A DNA stretch of 64,000 nucleotides from Nageia nagi (Eukaryota > Pinophyta): assembly GCA_050084985.1 (NCBI GenBank), contig JBITNC010000001.1:26784001-26848000 (forward strand), written 5' to 3'. This document shows, piece after piece, positions 48,146-59,300 of this stretch (positions are counted from its first letter, which is position 1; the number at the start of each line of letters is the position of its first letter). Both the position numbers and the translations under genes were made by a program. Under the pieces are notes generated by a model, which was given only the letters and a program-made list of their open reading frames with translations, had not been told where the DNA came from and ran no database searches.

Positions 48146-49552
48146 ATGGCCCCTAAAAGTGGTTTGTTTGAACATTTGAGTGTGATAAGTGATTTATTTA
48201 CACCTTATGCTAAATAAGAAATGGCTAAAAATATGGATGTTATACATAATAGAAAATCTTCTGATGAACTGAGTTTACTAAATTCATGCTTAACTACTGC
48301 AAATGATGATGTGCCAAATGATATATCAATTATAAAAAAGCAAGTGCATGATATTGATAATGATAGTGATGATGATGATGATTATATGGTTGAATTTGAT
48401 TATGATGCATATTTAAAACTTAAAGCTATGGATGACTTTGAACTGTATGATATTGCATTTGAAAATATGAAACCTCAAGATCAATTTTAAAAAATTAAAT
48501 AGCATATGGTAGCCAATCCTTCTTTGATGTTTGGCATTTATAATGATCTTGAATTGAAAGAAAAATATCATGCATTTTTGAGAAAAGAATTAGATAAATT
48601 GTTAGAAAATCCATATGCTAGGAAATATTGTATACAAAAGTTTGAGAAGGAAATTATACAAAATTAACAAAATCAAACACTTTCTCCCTTAAAATGATAA
48701 TTAAAACCTCAACCTAAACCTCAAATTCAAATAAAACCAAAACAATGTTGGCAAAAAGTAACATCTTAAGAAACTTTGAAAACACAAGATGCTCACACTG
48801 TAAAAAAAAAACTAAATAGGATGGTCATAATTATTCGCCACCACCCGATCAAGAGGCCCCCAACTTTGACATACTTAGTGAACATCAAGGAAGGCTTATT
48901 ATAGGGATCTAATGAAAAGTGGTTTATAGATGCCACTAAAAATAAGCACAATAAGCAATAATATTCTAGTGGAAAATGAGGATGCTTATTACACTTATCA
49001 TCAAAGAAAGGGTCATGCTACAAATTCTTATCATAATTTGAAGGTTGTAATTTTAGACATGATTGCATAAATAAAATATTAGTTCCCTCAACATGCTTCA
49101 AATTTAGGTATTGAAAATTGAATTATGAAATTTTAGGAAAACTATGATGAGGAAGCACTCTGTTAGCAACATGTCATACTACATGAAGGCTACCAACAAC
49201 ATGAAAATAGTAATAGAAATGATGGTTCTTATTCTATACATCTAGCTAGTCAAGAAAACACAAGAAAAAATTTAGTTTTATTAGATCTAGTTGAGCTTCA
49301 ATTACAAGAATATAAAAAATAGGAAGATTGGCCTTTTGAAAAGTATCAATTTAAAATTACACTCCTTAATATGCATTTACAAGACTTCAACAAAAATCCT
49401 CCAAAAATACAAATTGAATTTATTGACCTTCTCGAGAGAGTAGTAGTTCATGGTTTGGAAATGCAAAGAACAATCTAAGGAAAGAAATTCCACTTTTTCT
49501 AGCAAAATGTGCTAATATTATGGGGGTTCCATCACCCCTTAATGTGCTATAG
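48146..49552 (+). pseudogene. Gag-like protein B, degraded
   Basis: Start chosen at the ATG giving MAPKSGLFEHL, equivalent to MDIAFKNGLFEYL in C. After a stop (TAA at 48217) the frame 48221-48490 carries an acidic run (DIDNDSDDDDDYMVEFDYDA) and MDDFELYDIAFENM. It continues with FGIYNDLELKEKYHAFLRKE, KYCIQKFEKEI, a Pro/Gln-rich linker and the AYYTYHQRKGHATNS zinc-finger-like block near 48985-49025. The end, MGVPSPLNVL, is at 49552. The C..H..GH..C pattern resembles Tat/Athila gag. Confidence 0.78.
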
Positions 49553-50962
49553 TTTCTATTTTTTTCATATCACATAGGATGCATTTCATATAAGTTGTAT
49601 ATCATAAGTCAATCCATTGCATGCATTTGATTACTATGGCAAATTGTATCAAGTTTTTAATCATGCTATCTTTGCATATTCATCTTTTCAATCATGTTCT
49701 TTTGCTTCTTATTTTTTGTTTTCATCTTTTCATCCTCATCATTTCATTAGGGCTTTCTTCTTGCATCAAATGTTTTCTTTATCTCTCATCAAGTTTCTTA
49801 AATTTAGCATGATAATCAAATGCCTCATATATAGGATAGTTATATGTCTAGTCATTGTATCCCATATTAGTTGCATTTCATAAAAAAAAATAATAAAAAT
49901 AAAAAATAAATAAACAAGTGAGAAATCAAAAAATTGATATAGTCTCAACTGGGGACAATTTCAATTTCAGTTGGGGTAGTTTTAGTTTCAAATGAGGGTA
50001 ATTTTAGTTTTAGCTGGGGGCATGACAAAAATCAGATATTGAAAATTAGAAGGCAAAAAAATTAGAATTCAAAGTTGCAAAGTGCAAAAATTGCCCATTC
50101 ATGGGGCATAAAGGTAAGTACATGTAAGGTATATCATCTAAAATATTTTTAATATTGGTCATGTTTATGATATTTATTACAATTGATGAATTAAGACCAT
50201 TATATCTTCTTTGAATATCTAGAATGAAAAGTGAACATTGCATATGCTATTCTTATGATTGCTATTTCGAACAAAATGAATATTTTACTAATGAAATTCA
50301 AGGCCATTGTATCTTTGAAAATCTAGTATAATATAGCATTATGGCATTATATATGAAATATTACATATCTAAATGGTTATTTTTCAATGTCAATTGAATG
50401 GGTTCTTTGATGATCATTGCATGGAAAAATTGAATACATGGTCAAATATTGTTGGTTCATATTTTATCTTGAAAATTTTATGGCAAATGGAAATTGTATT
50501 TTATTTATGAAACATGGACAAATGATGTAGATGATCATCAATTGAATATCTTTCAAATTTTTGCACTTGATATGAAAACTCTCAGGCTGCCAATGATATG
50601 CAATTGCTATAAATCATTTTAAATGGAGCATATTAGAATTTCATTAAATATATTCCTATTTATTTGATTCTTTCATACATGTGCAATGTTTTATGGATAA
50701 GGATCAAAATTGTTAAAAATATGATCATAAAATTATAGGCATACCATGCTATCAACGACATGTATTTACATTAAAAATTCATGTAAAATTGAAATGTTGT
50801 AATGAAAGATTAATGAATAATTGAATATATGGTGCATTGATAGAAATTAAATATAATGGTTCATTGATATACTCACAATTGTTTCATAGCCATGGTCTTC
50901 CCATGAGCAAATATAGTATTATTACAAGACATCACAATTGTGAATCATTGAATGGGCATTTA

Positions 50963-51082
50963 TAGACTATGAGTTGTCTATCACAATAGTCTATAAATTA
51001 TGGATATTGCAAGCATGGGGTATTATAGAGAACCCATGCACTTACTCTTCATAGACTATGAGTTATCTATCATAGTAGTCTA
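50963..51082. repeat. Pair of TAGACTA hairpins in internal B
   Basis: Two imperfect inverted repeats, 50963-50993 and 51052-51082, each with TAGACTA at one end and TAGTCTA at the other and a loop containing GAGTT(G/A)TCTATCA. They are 89 bp apart and occur at the same place in the other copies. Confidence 0.7.
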
Positions 51083-51474
51083 TATATCATAGTTTATATC
51101 ACTATGAGTCACATCGGCCATAGTGACACATTGCATATTATATTAATTCCATCTTTACTATTTTCATTGCTTATTCTTTCATGGATGTGATCTATGTAAG
51201 TATATGTTGCTTTGTTCTACAAGTATTGTCTGAGTGGATAGGATTGGCATCAACTGCTCACCTCATAGAGGGACTCTTATTTTTGGCTTGCTTACCCAAC
51301 GTAGCATGAGCTAAGAGAAACCAAGATCAAAAGGGGTCAAACAACATACCACACTTGACATATTGATCAAACGAAGGAAGTCCATTTTACTATTGAAAAT
51401 ATTTTTCTCTTCTCAAATACTTCTTTGGATTATGCAATTTCAATTCTTTTCATTACATATCCAATGAGTGGGAA

Positions 51475-52182
51475 AATGTAGATGCCTAAATTGATTTATT
51501 ATTTATTTAATAAATCATATTTAATGTATTAAATGATTGAAAGAAAATAATGTATAAATCAAGATAAAATGCTATTATATTGCAATACCATATGCTTAGG
51601 CCAATATAGTATCATATAACATGGTTTATATTTTAAGTTATCTTGAATATTGAAATGATTATTATTATTTGTATATGTTGGCCTCACTCCTTTCTATTTT
51701 CTTGTAGATTATAAATATAGGAGGTGAAGGTTGACATTCCTATCAAATCTCTCTAATAGGCAATTATCTCAAACATTGAACCAAAGGTGTCTCTTGATGC
51801 CACCTATATTTGAGAATTTGTTATACTCTAAGCTTTGAACTATCTATCTCTTGTACATAACATGAAATGTGCATTCCTATGCTATCAATGGCATTCCACT
51901 TCTATGCAACTAGCAATGTGCACTTTTTAGATTAAGAGATCCAAATTTTGGAGGATGGCTAATGGTTTCATTCTAACAAGTATTCATCACAACCTCATCT
52001 AAGGTTCGATCGCATTCCTCTAGAGACTCATTGTTATGTGCTTTTGAGGATTATACACACACTTCATATCAGGTGCACACTTTTCATGTATATATGTTGT
52101 GATATGATATAATATCTATTGTATATTGTAGACTATTCATTTAATTATGTTTAATTTTATTTTACATAATTTAGAGTTTACA
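51475..52182 (+). mobile_element. Gag-only family: LTR C
   Basis: TGTAGATGCC to GAGTTTACA, 708 bp. It is preceded by a polypurine tract and followed by TTTTGGTGAACCTCAACTG, so it has internal sequence of the same family on both sides and is shared by B and C. Confidence 0.9.
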
Positions 52183-55100
52183 TTTTGGTGAACCTCAACT
52201 GATCCTATAAACCCTAGAGTTTTTCATTTTAGGGAATTGCTTGTCTGAGTTTTGCATTAGAAACCCTTGGTTTTATTTTTCTTTTTGGTTGAGTTAATTT
52301 TTTTCAAATTTAGTAAATTTTGCTTTGATAAAAAAAAATCTAAAAAATTTCACTATAGAAAAACCCAAACTTTGGATGTCATTTTCTTCAATTTGGTCAG
52401 ATCTAGTGTTAGAAAAATTTATCCATCTAGTGTTAGTAAAATTTATCCAAACCACAAATAAATATAATTGGAATTTTTTTTTATTTTTTTAGGTATAGAT
52501 TTGCATATTTTGAGTGATTTTGAAAATATTTTAAAAAAAACATAACATTTAAAAATCATAAATTTTGAAAATATTTGCAACTATTTGGTAAATTGTTTGA
52601 TGATAAAAATTTACCAAAACCATAGGTTATCATAATAGGTAGCTTTTTAAGATTAATTTGAGCCTTTTTCATGTATTTTTATCAAGATTTTTTGAGTTTT
52701 TCATATAAAAATATTTTTCTCATTTTCTTGCATTTTATCATGGATATTGCATTTAAAAATGGTTTGTTTGAATATTTGAATGGGATAAGTGATTTATTTG
52801 CACCTCCTCCTACACAAGAAATGTCTAAGGATATGGATGTTATGCAAAATAATAATTCAAAATATTTTAATGAACTGAGTTTACCAAATTCATACTTAAT
52901 TACTGTAAATGATGATGTGCTAAATGATATATCAATTATAGAAAATCAAGTGCGTGATATTGATAGTGATAGTGATGATGATGATGATTATATAGTTGAA
53001 TTTAATTATGATGCACATTTAATCCTTGAAGCTATGGATGAATTTGAACTATATGGTATGACATTTAAAAATTTGAAACCTTAAGATCAATTTCAAAAAA
53101 TTAAAAAGCATATGTTAGCCAATTCTTCTTTGATGTTTAGCATTTATAGTGATCTTGAATTGAAAGAAAAATATCATACATTTCTAAGAAAAGAATTAGA
53201 TAAATTGTTAGAAGATCCATGTGCTAGGAAATATTGTATACAAAAATTTGAGAAGGAAATAATACAAAAGCAACAAAATAAAACACCTTCTCCCCCAAAA
53301 CTATAACCTAAACCTCAAATTCAAATAAAATTGAAATAATGTTGGCAAAAAGTAACATCTTAGGAAACTTTGAAAATATAGGATGCTCACATCATAGAAA
53401 AATTTAAACATGATGGCCACAATTGTTCCCCACCACCCCCTTAAGAGGCCCCCAACTTTGACATCAGCTAAGGCTTATTATGAGGGATCTAATGAAAAGA
53501 GGTTTATTGATGCCATTAGAAAAAAGAGCAAGTGATGATAATATTCCAATAAGAAATGAGGATGCTTATTGCACTTATCATCAATGAAGGGGTCATGCTA
53601 CAAATTCTTTGCATGATTTGAAGGCTGTAATTTTAGACATGATTGCATAGGGTAAATATCAACTCCCTCAACATGTTGTAGATTTAGAGATTGAAAACCA
53701 AATTATGAAATTTTAGGAAAACTATGATGAGGAAGCACATCATCAATGGTATGCCATATTGATTGAATATCACCAACATCATGAAATAAGTAATGTTAAT
53801 GATGGTTCTTATTTTGCACATTCAACTAATCAGGAAAACATAGACAAATTTTCAATTCAGATAGATCCAATTAAGCTTTAGTTACAAGAATATAGAAAAT
53901 AGAAAGATTGGCCTTTTGAAAAGTATCAATTTAAAATTACACTCCTTAATAAGCATTTACAAGACTTCAACAAAAATCCTCTAGAAATACAAATTGAATT
54001 TATTGATCTTCTTGAGAGAGTAGCAATTCATGATTTGGAAAATGTAGAGGATAATCTAAATAAAGAAATTTCACTTTTCCTAGCAAAATGTGATAATATT
54101 ATGGGGGTTCCACCACCCCCTAATGTGCTATAGTTTCTAATTTTGCATATCACATAGGATGCATTTCATATAGTTTGCATATCATAAGTTAGTCCATTGC
54201 ATGCATTTGATTACCATGGCAAATTGTATCAAGTTTTTAATCATGCTATCTTCATATCTTCATCTTTTCAATCATGTTCTTTTGCTTCTTATTTTCTATT
54301 TTCATCTTTTCATCCTCATCATTTCATCAAGTCTTCTTTCATCAAATTTTTTTATCATCTTTATCTCTCTTTAAGTTTCTTAAACCATGCTAATTAAATA
54401 TCTCATATATAGGGTAGTCATATGTCTACTCATTGCATCCCATATTAGTTGCATTTAATAATAAAAATAAAATAAATAAATAAATAATGGAGAAATCAAA
54501 ATATTTATATAGTCTAAACTTAGGACAATTTCAATTTCAAATGAGGGCAATTTTAGTTTCAGCTAAAGGCATGATAAAAATTAGATATTGAAAATCAAAA
54601 AGAAAAAATTCATAATTACTTATTCATAGGGCATAAAGGTAAGTAAAGATAAGGTATATCATCTCACATGTTTTGATATCATTTATGGTATTCATTGCAA
54701 AATCCATTGTTATTGATGAATTAATACCATTATAACTTCTTTGAATATCTAGTATAAAACTTCAGCATTGCATATGCTATTCTTATGATTGTTATTTCAA
54801 ATAGAATAAATATTTTACTAATGTAATATGAAAAATCAAGGCCATTGTATCTTTGCAAATATGGTATAATATAGCATTATGACATTGTCTATGAAGTATT
54901 ACATATCTAAATGGTTATCTTGCAATGTAAATTGAATGGATTCTTTCTCCTAAGTGATATCATCATTGTATAGGAAAATTGAATATATGGTCAAATATTG
55001 TTGATTCATGCTTTATCTTGAAAATTTTTATGGAAAATGGAAATGTTATTTCATTTACAAAATATTGGAAAGTGATATGGATGATCGTTAATTGAATATC

Positions 55101-56021
55101 TTTCAAATTCTTACACTTGAAATGAAAACCTTACGCTACCAATGGTGTGCAATTGCTATAAATCCTTTGGCATTGGGACATATTGTAATTTCATGGAATA
55201 TCTTCTCAATTTTATAATTATTTTATTTTATGCAATATTTTATTGATAAGGATCAAAATTGTTGAAAATATGATAGTAAAATTATAAACATATCACATTG
55301 TCAACAATATGTATTTACATTGAAAATTCATGCAAAATTGAAATGTTGTAATGAAAGGCCAATGAATAATTGAATATATGATGCATTGATAGAAATTGAA
55401 TACAATGGTTCATTGATATACGGATAATTTTTTCACAGCCATGGTATTCCCATGAGAAAATATTGTATTGTTACAAGACATCACCATTGTGAGTCATTGA
55501 ATGGGCACTTATAGACTATGATTTGTCTATCACATTATTCTATAAATCATAGATATTGCAAGCATGGGGCATTACAAAGAACTCATGTGCTTTTTTTTCA
55601 TTAACTATGAGTTGTCTATCATAGTACTATATGTATCATATTTTATATCACTATGAATCACATCAGCCATAGTGGCACATTACATATTATATTAATTTTA
55701 TCCTTATTATTTCCATTGTTTATTCTTTCATGGATGTGATCTATGTGGGTATATGTTGCTTTGTTCTATAGATATTTTTCGGGTGGGTAGGATTGACATC
55801 AACCTCTCACCTCATAGAGGGACTCCTATTTTTTATTTGCTTGCCCAATGTAGCATAAGCTAGCAGCAACCAAGACCAAAAGGGGGAAAACAACATACCA
55901 TACTCGACATATCAATCAAAATAGGGAAGTACATTTTACTATTGAAATTTTTTTTCTACTCTATACTTCTTTGGAATTTGCAATTTCAATTCTTTCCATT
56001 ACATATCCAAAGAGGGGGAAA
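52183..56021 (+). mobile_element. Gag-only element: internal region C
   Basis: 3.84 kb between LTRs C and D, with the same order of parts as internal B. The polypurine tract AAAGAGGGGGAAA at 56009-56021 is the best preserved in the array. Beyond gag, nothing coding is recognisable in 54134-56008. Confidence 0.88.
52740..54133 (+). pseudogene. Gag-like protein C, best-preserved copy
   Basis: The open frame covering 52671-53084 is entered at ATG 52740 (MDIAFKNGLFEYLNGISDLF). It has an acidic centre (DIDSDSDDDDDYIVEF) and MDEFELYGMTFKNLKP, then a stop. 53112-53306 continues with FSIYSDLELKEKYHTFLRKE and ARKYCIQKFEKEIIQ. Next come a Pro/Lys/Gln-rich linker, the zinc-finger-like YCTYHQ.RGHATNS near 53565-53600, and FEKYQFKITLLNKHLQDFNK with IQIEFIDLLERVA. 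It closes at 54133. It would package element RNA in particles made by a related autonomous element; that role is inferred. Confidence 0.8.
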
Positions 56022-56739
56022 TGTAAACACCTAAAAATGATTTATTATTTATTTAATTAATCATATTTAGTGTATTAAGTAATTAAAAGATAATGATCTA
56101 TAAATTAAGATAAAATGCTATTATATTGCAATACCATGTGTTAGGACCAATCTAATACCATATACCATGGTTTATATTAAGTTATATTGAATATTGAAAT
56201 GGTTATTTTTATTGTTATATGTCAACCTCACTCTTTTCTATTTCCTTATAGGCTATAAATATGGGAGGTGAAGGTTGACATCCCTATCGGATCTCTCTGA
56301 TAGGTGGTTATCCCAAAAATTGTACCAATGGTATCTCTTGATGCCACCTATCTTGAGAAATATTTTATACTCTTTGAGCTTTGTTATCTCTCTCTTGTGC
56401 ATAACATAAAACTGTCATTCCTACACCATCAACATCATGTCATTTCTATGCAACCAATGATGTGCACCTTCTAGATCTAGAGGTTCAAATTTTAGGGAAT
56501 GACTCGTAGAACTATTCTAGAGAATACCTATTATGAGATTGTTGGAAATTTGATCATGATCCTTCAAAGATGCATTACTATCTACTTTTGAGGATTGTAC
56601 ACACACTTCATATAAGGTGCATGTTTTTTCATGTATATCTATTGCAATTTGACATAGTGTTTATTGTATATTCAATTGTATATTATATACCATTTATTTA
56701 ATTATGTTTATTCATATTTTGCATTATTTAGAGTCTACA
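56022..56739 (+). mobile_element. Gag-only family: outer right LTR D
   Basis: TGTAAACACC to GAGTCTACA, 718 bp. It is preceded by a clear polypurine tract. No internal sequence of the family follows; chromovirus E2 resumes at once, so this is the true right edge of the inserted block. Confidence 0.9.
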
Positions 56740-56744
56740 ATAAA
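56740..56744. repeat. Probable right target-site duplication (ATAAA)
   Basis: Partner of GTGAA at 31122-31126, differing by two G-to-A transitions. Confidence 0.5.
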
Positions 56745-57330
56745 TCATAAAATTTACATTTTGATAATTTTTCATATAATTAATTTCTTCTCAACACTTC
56801 TAGAGCCAATCTTAGATGATAGTTATGCTCCTCCTCATTTCTTGAATATATGAGGATGTCATCAAGAAATACCAACAAAAACTTGTTGAGGTACTTTCAA
56901 TATACATTATCCATCAAATTCATGAAGGATGCAGGGTCATTAGTTAATCCAAAGGGTATCAACACACAATCATAATGTCCATACCTATTTTTGAAAGTTA
57001 TTTTATACATATTTGAATTTTTGATCCTCAATTGGTGGTATCCTAATTTTAAATCTATCTTTGATAAGGTAGCAAAATCCTTAAGATAATCAAATAAATT
57101 ATCAATCCTAGGTAATAGATACCTATTTTTTATGGTGACTTTGTTTATCATGCCATATTTCTTCTTTACAAATAACATTGGAGCATCCCATGGTGATACA
57201 CTAGGTTTTATCAATCTTTTTTCTAATAGATCTCACAATTATACCTTTAGCTATTGCATCTCAATAGTGTTCATTCTATATGGAGTTTCTATGAATAAGC
57301 TCTTTTCTAGGTATCAAGTCTATTGAGAAG
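56745..57330 (-). pseudogene. Chromovirus E2 reverse transcriptase (5' part)
   Basis: The frame 57214-56897 reads [20 protein letters not shown], then [32 protein letters not shown] and [20 protein letters not shown]. About ten residues between KKK.G and NKVT, including the CIDYR motif, are deleted relative to E1. The active-site region follows below 56897 in another frame. The alignment to E1 continues to about 6113-6145 and then breaks at the inserted block. Confidence 0.87.
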
Positions 57331-57990
57331 TCAAATTCTCATTTTAGGGATAACCCTGATAGGTCATTAGGGAATAAATCTATGTATTCTTGTAACAAAG
57401 GGTACTTATTTAGCATTTCTACATCCTTATCATTTTGTTCAACTTTCTTAACTTTGACTTCATATATCATCTCCCTTTTTCTTATGCTTCTTTTAACTTA
57501 CATGGATGTGATAAAGTGAGGCTCAAAATGTCCTTGATCATTGTAGATCATATATCAAGTTTGAAACACATCTATGTATTTTGCCCATCTTTCTTGAAAA
57601 TCAATTAAGGCTTTATGAGCCATTAACCAATCCATACCCAAAATGATGTCATAAGAGGCTAACGAATCCACACAAAAATCCCAAATGGTAGATCCCTTTG
57701 GTAATTCTACTTCAACATCCCTAAAATATTATCTAACAAGGTACTTTTTCCAAATCCAAACTCCACTTTCCATTCATTTTTCAAACACTTTGGTGCCTTA
57801 AACATGTCTTTAACTAAGGAATTTGAAATAAAACTATCTATAGGACCATAATCTATCAAAACCCTAAAAGATTTAGTAGAAAATTTATCAACAATTTGAA
57901 GACAAGTGGCTTGTCCTTTGGTCTATGTTGATCTACTAGCTGCAAAAATATGGTTCTCTTTGGATAGATCTACCTTCAAAGGACACGGAT
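57331..57990 (-). pseudogene. Chromovirus E2 protease and linker
   Basis: Minus-strand translation near 57840-57870 gives SFRVLIDYGP, equivalent to the protease active site seen in E1. The linker to reverse transcriptase (57400-57500) has the charged KRKREMIYEVKVKKV-like text corresponding to 6780-6850 of E1. Broken by several stops. Confidence 0.7.
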
Positions 57991-59222
57991 TTGCATAGTT
58001 AGCTCCATCACAATTCCAACATTTATCTTTAGGATCCTTTTTCTATTCTAAACACTTATCCTTGGTTACATTATGATTAGCCCTTTTATCTGAAAATCCT
58101 TGGCTATGATTCCTAGAACCTTGGCTTCCATTCTGAAGGTTATAGTTTTATTTATGGAACTATTGATATTTCTTCTAAAAATTCTTCTTGTTATTATTTT
58201 TATTTCCAATTGACCTTTTATTAAACTTGGGTTAGTTACCATCTTTATAACCATGATTCTTATCCTTGATCTTCTTATTGCTTGGCTATTATGCTTAATG
58301 TTCTACATTTGTATTCTTCTAGTAGATTTCCTTATCTTTCTCATCTGAAAGATTGTAGTTTATGAAGATTTTTTTATACCCAAATTGCCCTCTTCTCTCT
58401 CTGTAAGGTCATATACTTCTTTAAGCATTTTGGAATTTATACATTCATCATAGTCTTGATCTTAAGTTCAAGCCCAACAAGAAATGTATGAACCATCAAA
58501 TGATTCTTTTCTTCAAGAACATATTTGACCAGCTTGATAATTTTTTTGATGATAGCTTTGAACACTCATGGATCCTTGTTGCAGGGTATAGTATTCTTCA
58601 TACATTCTATCATAATAGATTTGGGGAATGAATCTTTTGTAGAATCTTAAAATAAAATCCAACCACTTCATATACTGGATCCCATTCTTAATCATATAAG
58701 CATTCCACCATTCCATTGTAATATCCTAAAATTTGTAGGTAACCCATATAATTTTGGTTTCTATAGATAAGTTCTTAATATATAAGTATATCTTTACTTC
58801 TTCTAATTGTACTTTAGCTTGCTTGCCCTCCTACTTACCATTAAACTTTGGGATCTAGGCTTTTGTAAGATTTGAATCAAGCTCTTAATTGATCCTTACT
58901 TAAATTTATTCATTTATCCCTTCAAGCCTTGCTTATTCTAGAATAGATTCTTCTTATGCATATTCATCTCATTGATTTAGTAAACTATTGACAATCTCTA
59001 GTGGAACAACTTTTGAAACTCTCATTTTTATTATTATTAGGTGCCCTTCTATTGGTATTCCTCATTATTCTATTCCTTGTATTTTGACCCTTAATATTCC
59101 TTCTATTTACCCTTGCATTAGCATTCACAGAAATACCATTACCTAGCTCTTGTTACGCATCTTGGGATTACCATAATATGACTACATAAAATGGTGTTGT
59201 CATTAGGCTCAAGCATACTCAT
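57991..59222 (-). pseudogene. Chromovirus E2 gag
   Basis: Starts at 59222 with MSMLEPN, matching E1. The frame 58716-58513 carries the retrotransposon gag core: MEWWNAYMIKNGIQYMKWLD, FILRFYKRFIPQIYYD, then YYTLQQGSMSVQSYHQ. 58254-58066 is a basic linker. The zinc knuckle near 57990-58030 reads CWNCDGANYANPC, with His replaced by Asn. It keeps more of the core than E1 does. Confidence 0.82.
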
Positions 59223-59288
59223 TTCAACTTCCTAAAGTCTTATAACAAAAGAGTCATGGACCATATGCTTGAGAGTTTACAATTGATC

Positions 59289-59299
59289 CTCTAATACCA
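59289..59299 (-). other. Primer binding site of E2
   Basis: The minus strand reads TGGTATTAGAG, one base inside the LTR edge; compare TGGTATCAGAGC. One transition separates it from the initiator Met type over this length. Confidence 0.7.
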
Positions 59300-59300
59300 A

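Larger units (their letters stand above)
47608..51474 (+). mobile_element. Gag-only element: internal region B
   Basis: 3.87 kb between LTRs B and C. Order: primer-side TGGTGAATC, leader, gag remnant, AT-rich tail with two hairpins and polypurine tract (AATGAGTGGGAAAA). No protease, reverse transcriptase or integrase motif is visible on either strand. Confidence 0.85.

Noticed and set aside
49617-49883. Ser/Phe/His-rich open frames in gag-only tails (also at 54197-54397)
   Set aside because: The copies show the same open stretch but with shifting frames and no typical protein pattern; it is a pyrimidine-rich conserved DNA segment after the gag stop.
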